The notes beneath the pieces are model-generated. The model ran no database searches and was not told the DNA's origin. It worked only from the letters and a program-made list of their open reading frames with translations. A DNA stretch of 28,798 nt from an uncultured Collinsella sp. Lineage in GTDB: Bacteria > Actinomycetota > Coriobacteriia > Coriobacteriales > Coriobacteriaceae. Location of the stretch: the NCBI GenBank assembly GCA_902490445.1, contig CABUDZ010000015.1, positions 1 to 28,798 of the forward strand, read 5' to 3'. Positions 23,131-28,798 of this stretch are shown here, in pieces (position 1 is the first letter of the stretch; each line of letters opens with the position of its first letter). The position numbers and the translations under genes are program-made.

Positions 23131-23636
23131 GTGTATTGATCAGCAACGATGCCGAGCTCGATACGCTGCTCGATGCCCAGGAGGTGGAGCACATCTGCGA
23201 GGTCGTGCTTGCCGCCGAGGGCGTTGAGCGTGAAGTCGAGATTTCCCTTTCGTATGTCGACGAGGACGAGATGCACGAGCTCAACCACGAGTGGCGCGGT
23301 ATCGACCGCACCACCGATGTGCTCTCGTTTGAGTGTGATTCGGCCTTTGACGATGACATTCCCGCCGATGAGACGCTCGAGCTCGGCGATATTATCTTGG
23401 CCCCGCAGGTTATTGCCCGTCAGGCCTCCGGTTTTGGCAATAGTCCCGCTGACGAGTGCCGTCTGATGCTCGTACACGGAATGCTGCACCTGCTGGGCTA
23501 TGACCACATCGAGGACGACGAGGCCGAGGTCATGGAGGCCCGCGAGGACGCCATCCTGCGCGATCTGGCGCTCGAGCGCGGCGAGGACCCCAAGCTAGTT
23601 CACGTCGGCCCCATCACCAACCATGCCCACGACTAG
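23127..23636 (+). CDS. ybeY: Endoribonuclease YbeY (rRNA maturation factor)
   Basis: A 169-residue zinc-dependent endoribonuclease needed for 16S rRNA 3'-end maturation and ribosome quality control. The metal motif HGMLHLLGYDH has H117, H121 and H127 (H-x3-H-x5-H). The conserved TTDVLSFE (62-69) and LGDIILAP (86-93) precede it. The best start is the unusual TTG at 23127: it overlaps the phoH stop as TTGA and has AAAGGAG at 23115-23121 with five-base spacing, whereas the next in-frame TTG at 23136 is too far. It belongs to the conserved phoH-ybeY-dgkA-era-recO order. Confidence 0.93.
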   Translation: MSVLISNDAELDTLLDAQEVEHICEVVLAAEGVEREVEISLSYVDEDEMHELNHEWRGIDRTTDVLSFECDSAFDDDIPADETLELGDIILAPQVIARQASGFGNSPADECRLMLVHGMLHLLGYDHIEDDEAEVMEAREDAILRDLALERGEDPKLVHVGPITNHAHD

Positions 23637-23645
23637 GAGCCGTCT

Positions 23646-24023
23646 ATGATTCCCGGATCGAACAAGGACCATCCGTCCTTCTTAAAGTCGTTTTCTTACG
23701 CCATGGAGGGCTTCGCCACCGCCGTCAAGACCGAGCGCAACATTAAGGTCATGCTCGTGGCGGGCGTGTGCACCGTCATTGCCGGCTGCATCGTGGGGCT
23801 CGACATTGCCGAGTGGGCCACGATTATCATCTGTTGTGGCCTGGTGATTCACGGCGAGCTGTGCAACACCGCTATGGAGGCTATCGTCGACCTAGCGACC
23901 CAGGAGCTCCATCCGCTGGCCAAGCGTGCGAAGGACATCGCCGCCGCCTCTGTATACGTTCTTTCCATCACCGCCGCGATTGTGGGCGTGCTGGTATTTG
24001 CTCACGCGCTCGGCTTTATTTAG
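23646..24023 (+). CDS. dgkA: Diacylglycerol / undecaprenol kinase family membrane protein
   Basis: A 125-residue integral membrane lipid kinase. The family motif E-x-x-N-T-A-x-E-x-x-x-D is seen as ELCNTAMEAIVD (71-82), followed by KRAKDIAAASV. Three transmembrane helices are visible (about 34-52, 55-71 and 99-121). In Gram-positive bacteria this family usually phosphorylates undecaprenol, feeding the cell-wall carrier lipid, rather than diacylglycerol; the substrate here is inferred. ATG 23646 has TAGGAG, which includes the ybeY stop codon, and is 9 nt after ybeY. Confidence 0.92.
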   Translation: MIPGSNKDHPSFLKSFSYAMEGFATAVKTERNIKVMLVAGVCTVIAGCIVGLDIAEWATIIICCGLVIHGELCNTAMEAIVDLATQELHPLAKRAKDIAAASVYVLSITAAIVGVLVFAHALGFI

Positions 24024-24035
24024 AAAGGGATTCCT

Positions 24036-25103
24036 ATGTCCGACAATATGCAGCCTTCCGATGAGATTTTGGACGACGAGTCCCTGGATGCGGTGGATAC
24101 CGAGGAGCTCGAGGAAGTCGAGGAGTTCGACCCGTTTGAGGGCATTAGCGATGAGGAACTCGACGCCCTATGCGACGAGGACGATAGCCTCGCGGGCTTT
24201 GGCGACGTTGAACCCGGTTTCCGCAGCGGCTTCGTGGCCCTGGTCGGCCGCCCCAACGCCGGCAAGTCCACGCTGCTCAATGCCTGCTATGGCAAAAAGG
24301 TCGCCATCACCTCGCCGGTGGCCCAGACGACCCGCCGCCGCATGCGCGCCATCGTCAACCGTCCCGGCTACCAGCTGGTCTTTGTCGATACTCCGGGTAT
24401 CCACAAGCCCAAGGACGGCCTGGGATCCGAGCTCAACAAGAGCGCGTTGTTCGAGCTGAACGATGTCGACGTCGTCGCGTTTTTGATTGATGCCACCAAA
24501 CCGATTGGCAGGGGAGACGCCTGGGTTGCCGAGCGCGTCAAGAACGCTCGTTCCAAGAAGGTCTTGGTGCTCACCAAGGCCGATGAGGCTGATCCCGCAC
24601 AGGTCATGGAGCAGCTTAAGGCCGCCCACGAGCTCATGGAATATGACGACGAGATCGTGACGTCGTCGGTCAAGAACTTCAACGTCGATGCCTTTATCGA
24701 GACCGTTGCGCACTTTTTGCCCGAAGGCCCGCGTTGGTTCCCCGAGGACATGGGCACCGACGCTTCTGACGAGACGCTCGTTGCTGAGTTTGTGCGCGAA
24801 AAGGTTCTGCGCCGCACCCGTGATGAGATCCCGCACTCCGTTGGCGTGATCTGCGATGCGCTCGAGCAGACCAAGAAGGTGCTGCGCGTGCACGCCACCA
24901 TTTACGTCGAGCGCGAGGGCCAGAAGGGCATCATCATCGGCAAGGGCGGCGAGATGATCAAGCATATCGGTATTGACGCCCGTCGCGATCTTGAGCGCAT
25001 CTTTGGCACGCAGGTCTTTTTGGAGCTGGACGTGAAGGTCAAGGCCGGCTGGCGTGACGACGAGGCCCAGATTCGCCGCTTTGGCTATAACGCCGAGGAC
25101 TAA
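24036..25103 (+). CDS. era: GTPase Era with acidic N-terminal extension
   Basis: Ribosome-assembly GTPase that binds the 3' end of 16S rRNA. The G domain shows GRPNAGKST (71-79), DTPG (118-121) and TKAD (180-183) in place of the usual NKxD. The C-terminal KH domain has GKGG (302-305). At 355 residues it exceeds the usual 300 or so because about 62 residues precede the G domain, mostly Asp and Glu (for example DTEELEEVEEFDPFEG). ATG 24036 has AAAGGGA upstream at 24023-24029, and no better internal start is evident. The extension's role is unknown; charge suggests disorder. recO follows 15 nt downstream. Confidence 0.94.
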   Translation: MSDNMQPSDEILDDESLDAVDTEELEEVEEFDPFEGISDEELDALCDEDDSLAGFGDVEPGFRSGFVALVGRPNAGKSTLLNACYGKKVAITSPVAQTTRRRMRAIVNRPGYQLVFVDTPGIHKPKDGLGSELNKSALFELNDVDVVAFLIDATKPIGRGDAWVAERVKNARSKKVLVLTKADEADPAQVMEQLKAAHELMEYDDEIVTSSVKNFNVDAFIETVAHFLPEGPRWFPEDMGTDASDETLVAEFVREKVLRRTRDEIPHSVGVICDALEQTKKVLRVHATIYVEREGQKGIIIGKGGEMIKHIGIDARRDLERIFGTQVFLELDVKVKAGWRDDEAQIRRFGYNAED

Positions 25104-25118
25104 GGACGCGCGGCGCGC

Positions 25119-25868
25119 ATGGCAGGCTCCCGGACATATCGCACGAAAGTGCTCGTGCTCGAAAAGACTAAGCTCAAAGAGACCGACCTGATCTTGACGA
25201 TGCTTGACGAGCGGGGGAGGCAGGTTCGTGCCGTGGCAAAGGGCGCCCGCAAACCCGGCGGACGCCTGGCTGCGCGCTGCGAGCTGTTCTGTACGGTCGA
25301 TATGCTGCTCGTACATGGACGGTCACTCGACGTGGTTTCTCAGGCCGAGCTTATGGAGGCGCCGCTTGGCGCTGCGCCCGATTACGAGACGACCTGCGCC
25401 GCAAGCGCGATCGCCGAGGTTGCGCGCGTGTGCTCGTTCGAGGACGCCGAGGACCCGTTTACCTTTGCCATAACGCAGCGAGCGCTTGCCCTGGTGGGCA
25501 GCGGGCTTGACACGGCACATATGGACCTACTTGTGGCGGCATATGTCTTTAAGCTGCTGTCGCACGTTGGCTATCGACCCGATTTTTCGGCCTGCGTGCT
25601 GTGCGGAGACCCCATGCTGTCGTATTTTTCGCCCCAGGCGGGCGGTCTCATGTGCGGGTCGTGCGCATCGAGCGTTCCGGGTGCCGAGCTGGTGTCGACC
25701 GGTGAGGTCGCGTGGCTGCGCGCCCTCATGTCGATGACCTTCGATGCGCTTATGGCCGAGAGGGTCGACCCCCATACCGCTGCCTTTTTGCTGGGGCTTT
25801 CGCACGTGTGGGCTGCGACGCACACCGATCAACGTCTCCGTGCGATGGAATTCATGTTGGGTCGGTGA
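25119..25868 (+). CDS. recO: DNA repair protein RecO
   Basis: A 249-residue recombination mediator that, with RecR, helps load RecA onto SSB-coated single-stranded DNA. The N-terminal OB fold begins TYRTKVLVLEKTKLKETDLI, and GARKPGGRL is typical. A helical C-terminal domain carries a zinc site with C159/C162 and C179/C182 (CVLC...CGSC). Length and motifs match Gram-positive RecO. The ribosome binding site is weak (AAGGACG), so translation may be coupled to era. No terminator is visible after the gene, so era-recO transcripts may run into rpsO. Confidence 0.93.
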   Translation: MAGSRTYRTKVLVLEKTKLKETDLILTMLDERGRQVRAVAKGARKPGGRLAARCELFCTVDMLLVHGRSLDVVSQAELMEAPLGAAPDYETTCAASAIAEVARVCSFEDAEDPFTFAITQRALALVGSGLDTAHMDLLVAAYVFKLLSHVGYRPDFSACVLCGDPMLSYFSPQAGGLMCGSCASSVPGAELVSTGEVAWLRALMSMTFDALMAERVDPHTAAFLLGLSHVWAATHTDQRLRAMEFMLGR

Positions 25869-25890
25869 TGATGCGCAGGCGCGGGCTGCT

Positions 25891-25901
25891 TGTGGTAACA
25901 T
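25891..25901 (+). promoter_or_regulatory. Candidate rpsO promoter (extended -10)
   Basis: TGTGGTAACAT has the -10-like TAACAT (25896-25901) preceded by TGG, an extended -10 context like those at rpmB and rpsT. It would give a leader of about 100 nt before rpsO. No good -35 is seen. Confidence 0.4.
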
Positions 25902-25907
25902 ACCGAC

Positions 25908-26006
25908 CTGTTGGTACCTCGACCTTGGTTGCTCGCTCCACCGGCGGCTTCCCAGTCCGAGGCGAATCGAGTCGCCCGATGGCGACGCAAAACGAAAGGT
26001 GAAACA
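25908..26006 (+). promoter_or_regulatory. Structured rpsO leader with alternative hairpins
   Basis: GTCGCC (25971-25976) pairs with GGCGAC (25981-25986) around a CGAT loop, ending eight bases before the ribosome binding site AAAGGTGA. The same GTCGCC can instead pair with upstream GGCGA (25961-25965), so the two hairpins exclude each other. S15 represses its own mRNA through leader structures in several phyla; a similar role here is inferred. Confidence 0.45.
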
Positions 26007-26285
26007 ATGACTGTTTCCAAAGAGCGCAAGGCGGAGCTGACTGCCCAGTTCGGTAACACCCCGGTCGACACCGGCAACCCCAAGGTTCAGGTCGCCATCC
26101 TGTCCGAGCGCATCAAGGAGCTGACCGAGCACATGAAGTCCCACCAGAAGGACTTCCACACCCGTCGTGGCCTGCTCATGCTCGTCGGCCGTCGTCGTCG
26201 TCTTCTCTCCTACATCAAGAAGAACGACATCGTCGAGTACCGTGAGCTCATCAAGGCTCTGGGCATCCGCGACAACATCCAGTAG
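26007..26285 (+). CDS. rpsO: 30S ribosomal protein uS15
   Basis: A 92-residue small-subunit protein that binds the 16S rRNA central domain. It has the family pattern GNTPVDTGNPKVQVAILSER, LTEHMKSHQKDFHTRRGL and RRRRLLSYIKKND. Start ATG 26007 has AAAGGTGA at 25995-26002; upstream in-frame codons from 25911 would be in the leader. It sits between recO and pnp; rpsO-pnp adjacency is conserved across many bacteria. A terminator lies 15 nt after the stop. Confidence 0.97.
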   Translation: MTVSKERKAELTAQFGNTPVDTGNPKVQVAILSERIKELTEHMKSHQKDFHTRRGLLMLVGRRRRLLSYIKKNDIVEYRELIKALGIRDNIQ

Positions 26286-26299
26286 GATTTGTACATGCT

Positions 26300-26331
26300 A
26301 AGAGCGTCCTGCGCAGCGGGGCGCTCTTTTT
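26300..26331 (+). terminator. Intrinsic terminator after rpsO
   Basis: AAGAGCG (26300-26306) pairs with CGCTCTT (26322-26328), extended inward by CC with GG, and a T-tract runs through 26331. It separates rpsO from pnp, though partial read-through is likely, as no clear pnp promoter was found. Confidence 0.85.
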
Positions 26332-26398
26332 GTGTAAGGGCGCGAACAATCACGCTCTGAAGCGTGGCGGGGGCAGGGGGCCCGCGTCACATGAGAAG

Positions 26399-26421
26399 CC
26401 CGCAGGCAAGGGGCCTGTGGG
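26399..26421 (+). promoter_or_regulatory. Stem-loop in the pnp leader
   Basis: CCCGCAGGC (26399-26407) pairs with GCCTGTGGG (26413-26421), nine pairs with one G-U and a five-base loop. It ends two bases before the ribosome binding site AAAGGAG. A second small hairpin, CACGCT-CTGA-AGCGTG (26351-26366), is upstream. In E. coli, RNase III cleaves a pnp leader hairpin and PNPase then represses its own translation; a similar arrangement here is inference. Confidence 0.5.
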
Positions 26422-26434
26422 GTAAAGGAGAACA

Positions 26435-28681
26435 ATGACACTCGTATCCAAGACCTTTGAGCTGTACGGCAAGACCTACACCTTCGAGTCGGGCGAGCTT
26501 GCCAAGCAGGCCACCGGCGCCTGTCTTGTCAAGCAGGGCGACACCACGATGCTCGACACCGTGGTCGTCTCCAAGGAGCGCAAGAACTACGACTTCTTCC
26601 CGCTGACCGTCGACTTCAACGAGAAGATGTACGCCGCAGGCCGCATCCCGGGTGGCTACCTCAAGCGTGAGGGCCGTCCCAGCGAGAAGGCCACGCTCAC
26701 GGCCCGCATGATCGACCGTCCGATTCGCCCGAGCTTCCCGGACGGCTTCCGTAACGAGGTGCACATCGTCGCCACCTCGCTCGTCGCCGACCAGGTCAAC
26801 CCCTTCGATGTCATCAACGTCATGGGTGCATCCCTGGCCATGACGCTCGGCGGCGTGCCCTTCGAGGGCCCGCTTGCCTGCGTGCGCATCGGCCGCAACG
26901 TGGAGACCGGCGAGTTTATCGTCAACCCCACCTATGAGGAGCGCGAGAACTCCGATCTGGACCTGGAGCTGGGCGGATCCGCTGACTTCATCTCGATGGT
27001 CGAGGCCGGCGCCGAGGAGATCTCCGAGGACGACATGCTCGCCGCCATGAAGTTTGGCCAGGAGGCCCTTGCTGCTTTCTGCCAGGCTCAGGACGAGTTC
27101 GTCGCCGAGTGGGAGCAGGTCAACGGCCCCATCGTCAAGAAGGAGTACCCGCTCGACCAGCCCGTCGAGGAGGTCCAGGAGCGCATCTTCGCCCACTACG
27201 ACGAGATGGCAGCCGCCCTGCGCGACGCCGACAAGCTCTCCCGTATCGGCAAGGTCGAGGCTCTGAAGGAGTCCATCCGTGCCGAGTTCACCGAGGAGGA
27301 GCAGGCCGCTTGGGAGCGCGAGATTCCCGTGGCGCTCAAGAAGCTCGAGAAGAAGGCTATGCGCACCATGGTCGTCGAGACTGGTGAGCGCGTTGACGGT
27401 CGTGCCGCCGATGAGATCCGTCCCATCATGGTGAAGGACAACTACCTGCCGCTCGTTCACGGCTCCGGCCTGTTCCAGCGCGGCCAGACGCAGGTGCTCT
27501 CCGTCCTGTCGCTCGGCATGCTCAACGAGGGCCAGCGTCTGGATACCATCGAGCCCACCGAGGGCAAGCGCTACATGCACCACTACAACTTCCCGCCGTT
27601 CTGCACCGGCGAGACCGGCCGTATGGGCAGCCCCAAGCGCCGCGAGATCGGCCATGGCAACCTGGCCGAGCGCGCCCTGCTTCCGGTGCTTCCCGACGAG
27701 AACGAGTTCCCCTACGCGATCCGCGTCGTCTCCGAGGTCATGGAGTCCAACGGCTCCTCTTCGATGGCTTCGACCTGCGGCTCTACGCTCGCCCTTATGG
27801 ACGGCGGCGTGCCCATTAAGCGCCCGGTCTCCGGTATCGCCATGGGCCTGATCCAGGAGGAGGGCAAGACCGTGGTCCTGTCCGATATCCAGGGTCTCGA
27901 GGACTTCCTGGGCGACATGGACTTTAAGGTCACCGGCACCACCGAGGGCATTACCGCTCTGCAGATGGACAATAAGGCCACTGGCCTTACCTTCGACATT
28001 CTGGCCCGCGCTCTGCAGCAGGCCAAGGAGGGTCGCGCCTTCATCCTGCAGAAGATGCTCGATGTGATCCCCGAGCCGCGTCATACCACGCGCAGCACCG
28101 CTCCGCGCATCGTCTCCATCCAGGTTCCGACCGATAAGATCCGCGACGTCATCGGTTCCGGCGGTAAGGTCATCCGCGGCATCCAGGACGAGACCGGCGC
28201 TTCGGTCGACATCCAGGAGGACGGCACCGTCTTTGTCGGCGGCACCGGCGAGTCCGTGGACCAGGCCGTCGAGCGCATCAAGCTCATCATCAAGGTTCCC
28301 GAGCCGGGCGAGGAGTACACCGGTCGCGTAGTCTCCATCCAGCCCTTCGGCGCCTTCGTGAACCTGCTGCCCGGTAAGGACGGCCTGCTTCACATCTCCC
28401 GCGTTGCCAAGGGCCGCGTGGAGAAGGTCGAGGACGTCCTCAACGTCGGCGACGAGGTCAAGGTCGTCGTCATCGAGGTCGACGATCGCGGCAAGATCTC
28501 GCTCGATCGTCTTGACAAGCCTGAGGCTCCGGCTCGCGCCGAGGGTTCCTCCGAGGGCGACGGCGAGCACTTCCAGCGCCGTGAGCGTCCGCGTCGCGAG
28601 CGCTCCGAGCGCAGCGACCGTCCGCGCCGTCCCGGCGACAACGGAGGCCGCAGGCCCCGCCGTCACCACGACGCCGAGTAA
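26435..28681 (+). CDS. pnp: Polyribonucleotide nucleotidyltransferase (PNPase)
   Basis: A 748-residue phosphate-dependent 3'-5' exoribonuclease, the core of bacterial RNA decay. Two RNase PH-like domains flank an alpha-helical linker: the first has GRIPGGYLKREGRPSE and RMIDRPIRPSFP, the second has RGQTQVLSV, MHHYNFPPFCTGE and SSSMASTCGS. A KH domain with VIGSGGKVIRGI (about 570-581) and an S1 domain (about 626-692, GRVVSIQPFGAFV, DGLLHISRV) follow. The last 55 residues form an Arg- and Glu-rich low-complexity tail (ERPRRERSERSDRPRR). ATG 26435 has AAAGGAG at 26424-26430. A strong terminator follows. Confidence 0.97.
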   Translation: MTLVSKTFELYGKTYTFESGELAKQATGACLVKQGDTTMLDTVVVSKERKNYDFFPLTVDFNEKMYAAGRIPGGYLKREGRPSEKATLTARMIDRPIRPSFPDGFRNEVHIVATSLVADQVNPFDVINVMGASLAMTLGGVPFEGPLACVRIGRNVETGEFIVNPTYEERENSDLDLELGGSADFISMVEAGAEEISEDDMLAAMKFGQEALAAFCQAQDEFVAEWEQVNGPIVKKEYPLDQPVEEVQERIFAHYDEMAAALRDADKLSRIGKVEALKESIRAEFTEEEQAAWEREIPVALKKLEKKAMRTMVVETGERVDGRAADEIRPIMVKDNYLPLVHGSGLFQRGQTQVLSVLSLGMLNEGQRLDTIEPTEGKRYMHHYNFPPFCTGETGRMGSPKRREIGHGNLAERALLPVLPDENEFPYAIRVVSEVMESNGSSSMASTCGSTLALMDGGVPIKRPVSGIAMGLIQEEGKTVVLSDIQGLEDFLGDMDFKVTGTTEGITALQMDNKATGLTFDILARALQQAKEGRAFILQKMLDVIPEPRHTTRSTAPRIVSIQVPTDKIRDVIGSGGKVIRGIQDETGASVDIQEDGTVFVGGTGESVDQAVERIKLIIKVPEPGEEYTGRVVSIQPFGAFVNLLPGKDGLLHISRVAKGRVEKVEDVLNVGDEVKVVVIEVDDRGKISLDRLDKPEAPARAEGSSEGDGEHFQRRERPRRERSERSDRPRRPGDNGGRRPRRHHDAE

Positions 28682-28704
28682 CAGCCGTACATAACCAGCA
28701 CCGC

Positions 28705-28735
28705 AAGGGCGACTCCGGACAGGGGTCGCCCTTTT
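28705..28735 (+). terminator. Intrinsic terminator after pnp
   Basis: AAGGGCGACTCC (28705-28716) pairs with GGGGTCGCCCTT (28722-28733), loop GGACA, with T through 28735. It lies 23 nt past the pnp stop. Confidence 0.9.
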
Positions 28736-28758
28736 GCTTGCGCCCGGGAGGGCCGCAT

Positions 28759-28798
28759 ATGAAGTTTCCTGCTCTACAGTCCTGCGCAAGACGGAAAG
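28759..28798 (+). CDS. Possible start of a further gene, cut by the window end
   Basis: ATG 28759 has GGGAGG at 28746-28751 with seven-base spacing, and the frame (MKFPALQSCARRK) stays open to the end of the window. Only 13 codons are visible, so no family can be named. TTTCC (28765-28769) and GGAAA (28793-28797) also form an inverted pair, so this could instead be an intergenic repeat or leader. Confidence 0.25.
   Translation, partial: MKFPALQSCARRK

Noticed and set aside
26387..28789. An 800-codon open frame on the minus strand opposite pnp
   Set aside because: It mirrors the PNPase codons; high GC at third positions removes stops from the antisense frame. The product is low-complexity and resembles no family, while pnp on the + strand is fully conserved.

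Overview
The window is 28.8 kb of a GC-rich, densely packed bacterial chromosome. The actinobacterial-type integration host factor, the anaerobic PyrD/PyrK pair, a zinc-binding L28 and the codon use all point to a gut Coriobacteriia genome. Collinsella or a near relative is my best guess, from general resemblance rather than a search. All recognised genes are intact, and all lie on the + strand except rpmB.

Layout. (1) 1-935: a REP-associated tyrosine (Y1/HUH) transposase, followed by two tandem copies of a 26-bp repeat, abutting the terminator of the convergent rpmB. (2) 997-1597: rpmB on the minus strand, divergent from a pyrimidine attenuator leader. (3) 1637-6960: pyrR-pyrB-pyrC-pyrK-pyrD-pyrF, most of de novo UMP synthesis under PyrR control; carAB and pyrE are not in the window. 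(4) 7200-9650: mihF-gmk-rpoZ-thiI, ended by a strong terminator. (5) 9824-12837: comEA-comEC, a DNA-uptake pair. (6) 12916-14349: holA, then rpsT with its own promoter and terminator. (7) 14375-18469: lepA-dusB-hemW, for translation, tRNA modification and a radical-SAM protein. (8) 18528-25868: an unusual membrane-anchored DnaJ-like protein, canonical dnaJ, mtaB, phoH, ybeY, dgkA, era and recO, almost without gaps. (9) 26007-28735: rpsO and pnp, each with a structured leader and a terminator. The last 40 bases may begin another gene.

Most of the window is ordinary core genome. The most unusual items are: the DnaJ-like protein at 18528-19631, whose second C-terminal substrate domain and dimerisation region are replaced by membrane helices; a three-state attenuator ahead of pyrR; the transposase with its repeat pair; a recurring -10 element (G, then C or G, then TANNNT) seen at nine candidate promoters; a probably leaderless lepA; alternative hairpins in the rpsO leader; and an acidic N-terminal extension on Era. 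I found no CRISPR array, prophage, defence system, tRNA or rRNA.
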